A stretch of DNA of 49,458 nt from an uncultured Victivallales bacterium. Lineage in GTDB: Bacteria > Verrucomicrobiota > Lentisphaeria > Oligosphaerales > JAFGRS01. Position 1 is the stretch's first letter. Every line of letters begins with the position of its first letter. The notes beneath the pieces are model-generated. The model did no database searches, had not been told where the DNA came from, and saw nothing but the letters and a program-made list of their open reading frames with translations. The translations under genes were made by a program, and so were the position numbers. Location of the stretch: the NCBI GenBank assembly GCA_903834675.1, contig CAILKC010000040.1, positions 1-49,458 on the forward strand. Direction: 5' to 3'. Below are positions 40,213-48,330 of this stretch, piece after piece.

Positions 40213-40215
40213 CCC

Positions 40216-41385
40216 ATGCACGGATCCAGAGAACGGGTGTTCAAGTCCTTCCGCCACGAGCAACCAGACCGCACCCCGCTGTTTGAGCTGTACTGGCCCT
40301 ACCACCCCATCCATTGGGAGGTCTGCGGACACACGGTCGCCACCGACATGCGCCTGGCCTGGGATGCGCTGGCCGAGAACATCGCCTGGGAAGAGATCGT
40401 CGAGGCGGAAGCCCAGTGCGATGTCCGCATGGCTCGCTATTTCGGCCTCGATATGATGCACGTCAAGTGCAGCCCGCCACGGCGCTATGCGCGCCCCCGC
40501 AAGCTGGGCCCCGACGCCTGGGAGCTGGGCGGCGCGCCCTACGCCTGGAATGAACGCACCAAACTGGTCGAACCCCAGGGCATCTTCAGCGGCAACTGGG
40601 AGGATGCCAACCGCGGCGAGGAACGCTTCACTGCCACCGTCCGCAGCCCCGACTTCGAGCGCGTCGAGATCGACCCGGCGATGTTTGCCCGTTTCGAACG
40701 GGTGCAGGAGCTCATCCGCACCGCTGGCGACGACATCGTCACCATGGCCGAAGTGGGGAACGGCACCGGCGCCGCCTTCTACCCGCCTTTCATGTACATC
40801 TGGATGCTTGAGGCCCCCGAGCTCTACCAGCGCTGGATGGACCGGCAGCGGCGCTACGGCCAGGCCGTGACGGCGGGGTTCCTGCAGCGCGGCGCCGATG
40901 TCGTGGCGCTGGGTGGCGATGTCAGCGGCGACCGCGGGCCGGTGATCTCCCCGGCGCTCTACCGGCAGCACATCCTGCCGGCCATCCAGGAGCACGTCGG
41001 GCAGGTCCACGCCGGGGGCGCCCTGGCGGTCTACACCTCCGACGGCAACCACTGGCCCATTCGCGACGCCTTCTTCTTCGACTCTGGCATCGATGGCTAC
41101 AAGGAAGTGGACCAGGCCGCCGGCATGACCATGGAACGCCTCCTGCGCGAGGGCGTCAAGGATCGGGTGACCATCGTCGGCAACATCGACGCCCGACACA
41201 CCCTCTGCCGCGGCACCCCGGCCGACGTCCGCCGCGATGTGCGCTCCTGCCTGGAATGGGGCCGCAAAAGCCCCGGCGGGCATATCCTGCACACCAGCCA
41301 CTCGATTCACGAGGACGTGCCGGTCGCCAACTACCTCGCCCTGGTGGACGAGTACCGCGCGTTCTTCGGCCTGGGCGCGCTCTAG
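40216..41385 (+). CDS. Uroporphyrinogen decarboxylase (URO-D) family protein
   Basis: 389 residues with the URO-D fold: N-terminal RERVFKSFRHEQPDRTPLFE, central ADVVALGGDVSGDRGPVISP, LYRQHILPAIQEHV, YTSDGNHWPI, and the C-terminal LEWGRKSPGGHILHTSHSI. True HemE motifs are absent, and the HxC...C zinc site of MtaA-type methyltransferases is not evident, so it belongs to the large uncharacterised branch often found beside sugar genes. Methyl or carboxyl transfer in sugar catabolism, possibly demethylation of methylated sugars, is a guess. It follows the sulfatase by 3 bp, so is co-transcribed. Its TAG stop shares the palindrome CTAG with the stop of the convergent next gene. Confidence 0.75.
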   Translation: MHGSRERVFKSFRHEQPDRTPLFELYWPYHPIHWEVCGHTVATDMRLAWDALAENIAWEEIVEAEAQCDVRMARYFGLDMMHVKCSPPRRYARPRKLGPDAWELGGAPYAWNERTKLVEPQGIFSGNWEDANRGEERFTATVRSPDFERVEIDPAMFARFERVQELIRTAGDDIVTMAEVGNGTGAAFYPPFMYIWMLEAPELYQRWMDRQRRYGQAVTAGFLQRGADVVALGGDVSGDRGPVISPALYRQHILPAIQEHVGQVHAGGALAVYTSDGNHWPIRDAFFFDSGIDGYKEVDQAAGMTMERLLREGVKDRVTIVGNIDARHTLCRGTPADVRRDVRSCLEWGRKSPGGHILHTSHSIHEDVPVANYLALVDEYRAFFGLGAL

Positions 41386-42230
41386 GAAGCCGCTACGGGC
41401 GCCAGGCCGGCGACCTGCCAGATACGCTGCTGCGCCGCGGCGACCTTGGCGGCAATGGCTTCCCGCGGCAGCTCCCGCAGGGCTTTGCAGAAGGGCTCCG
41501 GGGTGATGGGGCCGTCGTATCCCATCGCCGCCAGGCTCTTGAGGAAGCCGCCAATGTCGATCACGCCGGTGGCGCCGGGAAGCTCGCGCACGCCGTCCTG
41601 CTGCTGGTCAACCGCAAGGCCGACGGGGGCATCGTTGACATGCACCTGGACGACCAGCCGGTTGTCCAGACGCACGAGGTCGGCAACCGTCTCCTGAGCC
41701 GTGTACCAATGCCAGCTATCCAGCAGCAGCCCGACGTTGCCCGTGCCGATGGCGCCACACAATTCCAGCAGTTGCGGTAAGGTGTGGACGAACTCATACC
41801 GCCGCCCCTGCCGCAGCGTCTGCGGGCCCACATACTCGAGGCCGAGACGGAGGCCGAACTCGCCCAGGATCGCGGCGGCAGGCCGCAGGCGGTCCACATG
41901 CAGGCGGAAGTTCTCGACGTAGGGGAGCGCCTCGGAGAAGGGCAACAGCCAGGTGGCGCAACGCGTACACCCGACCTCAGCCGCCGCCTGGGCCACGGCA
42001 CGCAGCCCCGCCAGGCCCTTCTCGTACGTCGCTTGATCCTTGCGGAACTCCACCGGCAGCCCCAACGCCCCCACCCGCAGCCCATGCTGAGCGTAAAGCT
42101 CCCGCAGGGCGCTGGGCGGCAGCCCCCCCAGCAGTTCGACCCCGCCAAATCCCGCCGCCTTCGCCAACCCCAAAATCTCGGCCGGCGAACCGCTGATCCC
42201 CACCGCACCCGGACTCAGATTGCTGAACAT
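41382..42230 (-). CDS. Sugar phosphate isomerase/epimerase-like TIM barrel (AP-endonuclease-2 family)
   Basis: 282 residues from ATG 42230, chosen because AAGGAG lies 8 bp upstream and a family-like N-terminus (VGISGSPAEILGLAKAAGF) follows; the open frame extends 27 codons further. Xylose-isomerase-like barrel motifs: VELLGGLPP, GLEYVGPQTL (metal Glu), LLLDSWHWYT (metal Asp/His), VQVHVNDAPVG (Asp/His) and ITPEPFCK (Glu). The four-acid/His metal site is complete, so an isomerase or epimerase on a free or phosphorylated sugar is likely. It is convergent with the URO-D gene and divergent from the next, so it has its own promoter somewhere in the 42231-42407 gap, where I could not identify one. 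Confidence 0.75.
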   Translation of the reverse strand: MFSNLSPGAVGISGSPAEILGLAKAAGFGGVELLGGLPPSALRELYAQHGLRVGALGLPVEFRKDQATYEKGLAGLRAVAQAAAEVGCTRCATWLLPFSEALPYVENFRLHVDRLRPAAAILGEFGLRLGLEYVGPQTLRQGRRYEFVHTLPQLLELCGAIGTGNVGLLLDSWHWYTAQETVADLVRLDNRLVVQVHVNDAPVGLAVDQQQDGVRELPGATGVIDIGGFLKSLAAMGYDGPITPEPFCKALRELPREAIAAKVAAAQQRIWQVAGLAPVAAS

Positions 42231-42407
42231 CGTGTTTTCTCCTTGTACCGCGCCCCTGTTCACGGCGCCAACCGCGGCGGCGACCATAGCCCACCAGGCG
42301 CCTTTCAGCAAAGCGGGCGGTAAGAGCCGGAGACGCTATAGTGTTGCCCACGCTGCGGCTTACCCCCATGACTGCCGGCGGTGGCCTTGCGGCAAATGGA
42401 GATCATC

Positions 42408-43172
42408 ATGGGCAACATCATCTCGTGCAGAACCGGTGTCTTCAACACCCTCGCCGCCGCCTTTGAGAACTTCCCCAAGGCGGGCGTGTTCCACGCCGAA
42501 GCCCCGCCGGCTCCAGGCGGCGACTACCCCGCCATGGCCGAGTTGGCCCGCTCGCACGGCGTCACCATCGCCACCATCGGGACGCACGTGGTGCTCGACT
42601 CCGAGGCCACCGCCGCGGCCTTGCAGCCGGTCATCGACGGGGCGCAGAGCATCCAGGTGCCCAAGGTCTTCGTCAGCGCCCAGGCGGCCGCAACGGTCCC
42701 CTGGGAGATGATTATCGCCCGCCTGCGGCAGGCGGCCGAGTACGCCTGGCAGCGGAACGTCACCCTCTGCATGGAGACGCACCCGCCCTTTGGCGCCAAC
42801 GGCGACCTGGCGCGCAAGACCCTGACCTCGGTCGGCCACCCCGGACTGCGCTTCAACTTCGATACGGCCAACATCTACTACTACAACGAGGGCGCCAACA
42901 CCGTCACCGAGCTGGAGAAGGTGGCTGACCTGGTGGCCAGCGTTCACCTCAAGGACACGGACGGCGGCTTCAAGAGTCCCATCTTCCCCCCCATTGGCAC
43001 CGGCGTGGTCGACTTCCGTGGAGTCTTCCGCATCCTGGATAAGATCGGCTTCACCGGCCCCTACACGCTGGAAATCGAGGGGGAGAACGTCTCCAAACTC
43101 GATGCCGTCGGCCGCCAGGACTTCCTGCGCGCCTGCGTCGACTATCTGCGCCAAGTGGGCGCCATGGAGTGA
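42408..43172 (+). CDS. Sugar phosphate isomerase/epimerase-like TIM barrel
   Basis: 254 residues from ATG 42408 (GGAG 6 bp upstream); upstream GTG 42381 is in frame but lacks a good site. Motifs of the same xylose-isomerase-like family as the preceding minus-strand gene: CMETHPPFG (metal Glu), FNFDTANIYYYN (Asp), VASVHLKDTDGG (His/Asp), GTGVVDFRGVFRIL, and YTLEIEGEN (Glu). The two are distant paralogues facing away from each other. It overlaps or nearly abuts the GH36 gene downstream, so isomerisation of the sugar released by the alpha-galactosidase is plausible inference. Confidence 0.75.
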   Translation: MGNIISCRTGVFNTLAAAFENFPKAGVFHAEAPPAPGGDYPAMAELARSHGVTIATIGTHVVLDSEATAAALQPVIDGAQSIQVPKVFVSAQAAATVPWEMIIARLRQAAEYAWQRNVTLCMETHPPFGANGDLARKTLTSVGHPGLRFNFDTANIYYYNEGANTVTELEKVADLVASVHLKDTDGGFKSPIFPPIGTGVVDFRGVFRILDKIGFTGPYTLEIEGENVSKLDAVGRQDFLRACVDYLRQVGAME

Positions 43173-43222
43173 GCTCCGGCGCCGCCGCCCCCGTCAGCCT
43201 TGGCACCCGGGAGTACCTCGAC

Positions 43223-45118
43223 ATGCCTGCCATCAGGACGATTCTCGACGTCACGGCCACTGGCCCCGTGCTGGACACCCCTTTCTCTGGACGGGTCCAA
43301 GCCGGCCTCTACCTCGACGGCCGCCGGGTGGAGGGGCCCTGGCGGCAGAGCGCTGGCGCCTGGATTGCGGCGGCCGCGCCGTGGGAGGTGAGCCTGGACC
43401 AGCCCGTGGCCGACGCCTGGCGTCTGACCCTGCGCAACACTTCCACCAGCCCGGCCCGACTGGGCATGGTCTCATTCCCCCATGCCAGCCCGGAAGCCTT
43501 TTCCCCGCGGCTGCCCACCGAGGTCTTCCGGGAGCTGGTCTGCGGCGGTAGTTTCAGCGCTCTCGATGCCGGGGTGAAAGGCGTCGGCCGCCAGCAGGGC
43601 CGGCTCGACTTCCGCGCCTCCAGCAACCTGCTCGGCGTCTACCAGCGCGACGATGGCCAAGCTTTGTTGCTCGGCGTCCTGCCCCCCCTCGGCGGTGGGT
43701 TGACGGAATGTGCGGCCCTCCACGACGAACTGCACCTCGAGGGCAACTTCGGCCTCGAGATCCGCCATGACCTGCAGTGTACTCTCGGCCCCGGGCAGAC
43801 CGTCGCCACCTCCCCCATCATCGGCCTCGCCGGCGCCACCGGCATCGCGCTCATGGACGCCTATGCCGAACGCTGGGCTGCCAGCCCCGCCCGCCGCCCG
43901 CCCCGCCCGCCCATGATCGGCTGGAATAGCTGGGACTATCCCGCCGGCGCCGTCACCCGCTCGTTCGTCGACCGTAACCTCGCCGCCAGCCGCCGACTCT
44001 TCGGCCAGGCACTCCGCGTCTTCTGCATCGACGAAGGCTGGGAAACCCAGTGGGGCACCTGGCGGCCCAATGGGAAGTTCCCCGAAGGGCTGGCCGACTA
44101 CGTCCGCCAGGTCAAGGCCCACGCTGGCATCCCCGGCATCTGGACCGCACCGCTGCTGGTGAATACCTACAACCCGCTGTTCTACGACCACCCAGACTGG
44201 TTTGCGGCGCGGGCCGACGGACAGTTGCAGACGGACTCCTTCGCCTACGGACCCATGGCTTACCTGGATGTCACCCGGCCCGATGTCCAGGAGCACCTCC
44301 GCGGCGTCTTCCTCGAACTGCGCCAGGCCGGGTTCGAGTACTTCAAGGTGGACTTCTGTCACTGTATCCTGAAAGCGACCCGCTTCGCCGACCCCTCCAT
44401 CCCCCGCAACGACCTGATCCGCACCGCCTTCCGCATCATCCGTGAAGCCATCGGTGAAGAGGCTTACCTGCTCAGTTGCGGGGCGCCCTACGAATCGGTG
44501 TTCGGCCTGGCCGACGCCGTGCGTACAACCGGTGACATCCATACCTACTGGGGCCATGTGCTGATGAACGCCGCCGGCATCGCGACCCGCTGGTGGATGC
44601 AGGGCCACGTCTGCAACAGCGACCCTGACTTCCTGGTGGTGCGTGGCCCCGACACGGCGCGGGAGCCCTTCTTCAAACGGCGGGTGATCGCGCCCATGCC
44701 GCCGGGGGGCGGCTGGATGGCTGGCCGCGAGTTCAACGAAGCCGAAGCGCGCACCTATGCCCTGCTGCTGCACCTCAGCGGTGGCGACGTCATCCTCGGC
44801 GATCACCTGGAGCTGCTCCAGCCCCTCGGCGTCGAGATCCTGCAACGGGTGCTTACCCCCCGGCCACCCGCCGTGCCGGTGGACCTCTTCGAGAGCGAAC
44901 AGGAGCTGCCCCGCATCTGGATCAGCCGGGACGGCGGCCAGGCGCTGGTGGGGCTCTTCAACTGGCTGGACAAGCCCGCCCGTACCCACTTCAATCCGGC
45001 GGCCCATGGCCTGCACGGCGTCCCGCTGGACTTCTGGACCGGCCAGCCGCTGGCCGAGCTTCCCGAACGCCAACGCCGCCGCAGTGCCCTCGCCCTGCTC
45101 TACAAGACCGCGCCATGA
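43223..45118 (+). CDS. GH36/GH27-like (clan GH-D) alpha-galactosidase, cytoplasmic
   Basis: 631 residues from ATG 43223 (GGGAG 9 bp upstream). A GTG at 43169 overlapping the previous stop as GTGA would add 18 residues and cannot be excluded. The clan GH-D barrel starts at MIGWNSWDYPAG (about 231), then IDEGWETQWGTW, the nucleophile Asp in YFKVDFCH (about 377), SCGAPYES, and the probable acid/base Asp in RTTGDIHTYW (about 437). About 1-220 is an N-terminal beta supersandwich; the C-terminus is a beta domain ending in the Ala/Arg-rich ALALLYKTAP. No signal peptide, so it hydrolyses imported alpha-galactosides or related sugars. Its stop overlaps the next start as ATGA. Confidence 0.8.
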   Translation: MPAIRTILDVTATGPVLDTPFSGRVQAGLYLDGRRVEGPWRQSAGAWIAAAAPWEVSLDQPVADAWRLTLRNTSTSPARLGMVSFPHASPEAFSPRLPTEVFRELVCGGSFSALDAGVKGVGRQQGRLDFRASSNLLGVYQRDDGQALLLGVLPPLGGGLTECAALHDELHLEGNFGLEIRHDLQCTLGPGQTVATSPIIGLAGATGIALMDAYAERWAASPARRPPRPPMIGWNSWDYPAGAVTRSFVDRNLAASRRLFGQALRVFCIDEGWETQWGTWRPNGKFPEGLADYVRQVKAHAGIPGIWTAPLLVNTYNPLFYDHPDWFAARADGQLQTDSFAYGPMAYLDVTRPDVQEHLRGVFLELRQAGFEYFKVDFCHCILKATRFADPSIPRNDLIRTAFRIIREAIGEEAYLLSCGAPYESVFGLADAVRTTGDIHTYWGHVLMNAAGIATRWWMQGHVCNSDPDFLVVRGPDTAREPFFKRRVIAPMPPGGGWMAGREFNEAEARTYALLLHLSGGDVILGDHLELLQPLGVEILQRVLTPRPPAVPVDLFESEQELPRIWISRDGGQALVGLFNWLDKPARTHFNPAAHGLHGVPLDFWTGQPLAELPERQRRRSALALLYKTAP

Positions 45119-45621
45119 GCCTTCCTGACCTCACCGCCAAACCGCGGCGCGGCTGGCAGCGCGGGCTGCTGATCTCAGGCCTGGTGCTGGTGTTGGCCTG
45201 GGGTTTCCGTGAACGGGAACGTTCGACGGCCGCCCCGGCGCGCCCCGCGGCGTCTCGCGCCGCAGCCGCAGCCGCACCCATACCCGCGCCCACCCCCCTG
45301 CCCGCCGATGCCAGCCTGAGCGCGCCGTCCCAGGCCCGCCCACGGCTCCTCGCCCTCCTGCCCCGGAGCGCGGACCCCGCAGCCAGCGGCCTGGCCACAC
45401 GGCTGCGCCAAGCCTGCGCCGAGCGGCTCGCCTTCGTCGAAGGTGATGAGTCGATCGCGAAGGCGCTCGGCATCGAGACCCTCCCGGCCTTCGTCCTCTA
45501 CAGCGCCACGGGCCGCGAGCTGAAACGCCTGAGCGGGCCGGACGCCAGCGCCCTCCTGGCGGCTGAATTGCAGGCCCTGGGCGTGGCCACCGCAGGCCTC
45601 ACGGGGGAGGGCAAACCGTGA
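45115..45621 (+). CDS. Membrane-anchored thioredoxin-fold-like protein without CxxC
   Basis: 168 residues: an N-terminal basic stretch, one membrane segment (about 17-30, GLLISGLVLVLAWGF), an Ala/Pro-rich linker (35-75), and a periplasmic domain whose C-terminal half resembles thioredoxin (IAKALGIETLPAFVLYSATG, with the cis-Pro loop, then ELKRLSG). The position of the usual active-site CxxC is replaced by LLPRSADPAAS, so no redox activity is expected. The start overlaps the GH36 stop (ATGA) and its stop overlaps the next start (GTGA), tying it to the polymerase-like gene downstream. Function unknown; the thioredoxin-fold call rests only on the second half. Confidence 0.55.
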   Translation: MSLPDLTAKPRRGWQRGLLISGLVLVLAWGFRERERSTAAPARPAASRAAAAAAPIPAPTPLPADASLSAPSQARPRLLALLPRSADPAASGLATRLRQACAERLAFVEGDESIAKALGIETLPAFVLYSATGRELKRLSGPDASALLAAELQALGVATAGLTGEGKP

Positions 45622-48323
45622 GCGAGTCGGGGTTTCAGGACCTGCCCGCACCGGCCCCCGGCGCCCCCGGCGTCACGGCGCCGCGCCAGCTCTTCACCCC
45701 CACGCTGCGCTGGCTCGTGGTCGTGGCCCTGTTCGCGAGCTATCCCGTGGCCTTGTTTGTGCCGATGGGAATGGGGCTCAACCTCGTCTTCCACATCGCG
45801 GCGCCGCTGTTCGCCGTCCTGACCCTGGCGGCCACCGCCTATCTGGCCATCACCCCACTGCAGCGACACGGACCCCAGGCGGCCCGCCGACATCTGGCCT
45901 TCCTCCTGGTGCTGTGGCTCTATGTGGCACTGCATCTTGCCGCCGCCCTGGCCGGACGCACGGCAGACCTGTTCCGGCTGACCGACACCGTCGGCCTGGT
46001 GGTGCTGGCCGCCTTTTTCGCCGTGGGGCCGCGCCGACTGCTGCCGCGACGTCTGGATCTGCTCCTGCTTGGGCTGTGGTGTGCGCAGGCGCTCCACTGC
46101 GGCTTCCAGGCGCTGGCGGGCTACGAACCCGTGGCCCTCGCCGGGAACCGCAACTGGGCGGCCACCCTGGTCGCCGTCCTGGCGCCCTGGGCCTGCTTCG
46201 CCCTGCGCCGCCTCGGGGCGCCGCGGCGGGCCATGAGCGCGCCCACGCCGTCAGGTTCCGACGAGGCTGGCCCGGGCAACTTACCGGCCTGGACGAGTGC
46301 GCCGCTCAGTCGCATCCTGTTGCAGGGCGCGGTGGTGGTCATCAGCCTGGTGATCGTCTATGCCTGCCACTGCCGCGCCACCTGGCTGGGCCTGGCCCTC
46401 TATGTGCTGGTGATGTTCATGCTCAAGCCCTCTTCCTGGCCGGGGCGCGTGCTGCTCCTGGCCGTGCTCCTCCTCGTCGGCGTTGGCGCGGTCGTCGCCT
46501 ACCCTGAGAAGGTCAGCAGCGCCATCGAACTCGACATCCGCCTGCCACTCTATGCCAGCACGGTGCGGATGATCGCCGACCACCCGTGCCTGGGGGTCGG
46601 ACCGGGTAACTTCACCCGCGATTTCGTCACCTATCGTTCCACGGCGCAGAAGGCCCGCGCCGTGGCCGCTCCGGTCACCGAACACCCGCACTGCGAACTA
46701 CTGCACGTCGCCGTCTCGGCCGGGGTGCTGGGCGCCCTGCTGTGGGCGCTGGTCTTGGCGCTGCCGCTCCTGCTGCCGACCGGCAGCTCTCCATACCGCC
46801 GCCTGGCCCACGCCTCGTTGTGGATTCTGGTGATCCATGGCCTGCTCGACAAAACCCTCGTCCAGCCTCCCACCAATATCCTGGCGGTCATCTTTGCCGG
46901 ACTCCTGTGGCGACCCTGGCTCCGCCTCCGCGCCGAGCCGCGCCTCCGCTCGGCCCGGCTGCAGACGCTGCGATTGCCCCTGGCGGTCGGGGTGCTCCTG
47001 CTCAGCCTCTACGTCGTCAGCCGCGACCTCTGGCAGGGCGCTCTCTTTCGCCGCGCCTATCTGGCCGAAGCCGATGGCCAATACTACGAGGGACGCGGCG
47101 AGGCGGAACGGGCCCGCCCCGCCTACGTCACCGCCTATGAAGCCTACGCCCTGTCGGCCCTGGTCGCCCCCCGCAATGTGCGCAGTCATGCCTACGCCGC
47201 CATCTGCGCCAACAACAAACTGCGCGATCCCGAGCGGGCACTGCGCCATATCCAGGACGCCATGGCCATCGAACCCGACTTCGCCCACCTCAACGGCGAG
47301 GCCGGACTAGCCCTCGGCAACCTCGGCCGACACGCTGAAGCCTTCGCATTCTTCGCCCGCGAAGCCCAGATCTTCCCCTTCGACGTCGAACCCCTGCAGC
47401 GACTCCTGCTCTGCGCCGCGGTCACTAACCGCCTCGACCTGCTGGCCCCTCTCCATGCCCAACTCATGGCCACCTCCACCCGCAAGGCCTCTCTGGCCCT
47501 CGGCGCCGAAGAGGCACGCTCCCGGGTCTTGACCCTGCGCATTGCGCTCACGGACAACCGGCCAGCGGACGTCCTGGCGGCGGCCAACGACATCGTGCGG
47601 GCCCTGGAGGCCAGGGCGGTCGAACCGCCGTTGTACGGCTGCCTGGACCGCGGCCTGGTCGACGCCATCCGTCTGGCGCCCTTCGGCGCGCTGGATGTCG
47701 ACTATTGGCGGCAACTCGAGGTCGCCCGCTGCCAATGGGTCTCGACCCGGCCGCGCCAACCCGCGGACCTGCTGGCCCTGCTCAGCCTTGACGGCAAGAC
47801 CCCCCAGGAGGCCCTGCGGCTCATGCTCGACGTCGCCCGCCTGGCAGGCTACTCCCCCGCTTGCCTCAGGCTGCCCCAATCCCTCCAGAGCCCGCGTTTT
47901 ATCGAGCTGTCGCGCGACTCGGAACGCTGGCTGCTGGACCTGGGCCGTGGCCTGGTACTGGAGCGCCGCGGCCTCGCCAGCCTGTACACCCTGCCCGAGC
48001 TCCGCGACGCCTGCGGACTCCGCGCCGAGGACCTGCAGGGTGGCTCCGCCGTGGTCCCGGCTCACCCCCTGCAGTTCTTCTACCGCACCCAGGCTCTCGG
48101 CGCCATGATCCAGCAGACCTGTGCAGTTTCCGGGATTCCCTTGCCGTTTTCACCCCTGGTGGAGGCCACGCGCTTGCAGCTCGCCCTGGCCCGAGAGATC
48201 CAGGCTGCCGGGCTGCCGCCTGACACCCTCACCGTAGCCTACGACGAAGCCCGCATCAGCGCCTTCGGCAAGGCCGTCAATGCCCTGATCGAGGCCGCCA
48301 ACAAGACGCCGACACAGCCCTGA
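45618..48323 (+). CDS. O-antigen ligase/polymerase-like membrane protein with C-terminal TPR domain
   Basis: 901 residues from GTG 45618, overlapping the preceding stop, with GGGAGG upstream. About 25-460 holds ten or more membrane segments and the Wzy_C/WaaL-type region: GNRNWAAT, the polymerisation-loop RATWLGLALYVL, GVGPGNFTRDF and the conserved EHPHCELLHVAVSAGVLGAL. From about 480 the protein is soluble, with TPR-like helices (RAYLAEADGQYYEGRGEAER, NNKLRDPERALRHIQDAMAI) and a helical C-terminal domain of unknown type. Such proteins polymerise or ligate surface polysaccharide or glycosylate pili at the membrane. Adjacency to sugar-catabolic genes may be coincidental. Assignment of the membrane domain is firm, the substrate is unknown. 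Confidence 0.8.
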   Translation: MSESGFQDLPAPAPGAPGVTAPRQLFTPTLRWLVVVALFASYPVALFVPMGMGLNLVFHIAAPLFAVLTLAATAYLAITPLQRHGPQAARRHLAFLLVLWLYVALHLAAALAGRTADLFRLTDTVGLVVLAAFFAVGPRRLLPRRLDLLLLGLWCAQALHCGFQALAGYEPVALAGNRNWAATLVAVLAPWACFALRRLGAPRRAMSAPTPSGSDEAGPGNLPAWTSAPLSRILLQGAVVVISLVIVYACHCRATWLGLALYVLVMFMLKPSSWPGRVLLLAVLLLVGVGAVVAYPEKVSSAIELDIRLPLYASTVRMIADHPCLGVGPGNFTRDFVTYRSTAQKARAVAAPVTEHPHCELLHVAVSAGVLGALLWALVLALPLLLPTGSSPYRRLAHASLWILVIHGLLDKTLVQPPTNILAVIFAGLLWRPWLRLRAEPRLRSARLQTLRLPLAVGVLLLSLYVVSRDLWQGALFRRAYLAEADGQYYEGRGEAERARPAYVTAYEAYALSALVAPRNVRSHAYAAICANNKLRDPERALRHIQDAMAIEPDFAHLNGEAGLALGNLGRHAEAFAFFAREAQIFPFDVEPLQRLLLCAAVTNRLDLLAPLHAQLMATSTRKASLALGAEEARSRVLTLRIALTDNRPADVLAAANDIVRALEARAVEPPLYGCLDRGLVDAIRLAPFGALDVDYWRQLEVARCQWVSTRPRQPADLLALLSLDGKTPQEALRLMLDVARLAGYSPACLRLPQSLQSPRFIELSRDSERWLLDLGRGLVLERRGLASLYTLPELRDACGLRAEDLQGGSAVVPAHPLQFFYRTQALGAMIQQTCAVSGIPLPFSPLVEATRLQLALAREIQAAGLPPDTLTVAYDEARISAFGKAVNALIEAANKTPTQP

Positions 48324-48330
48324 TCCGGAC

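Noticed and set aside
40216..41385. Uroporphyrinogen decarboxylase of haem synthesis (HemE)
   Set aside because: HemE substrate-binding motifs are missing and there are no haem genes; only the family fold is supported.
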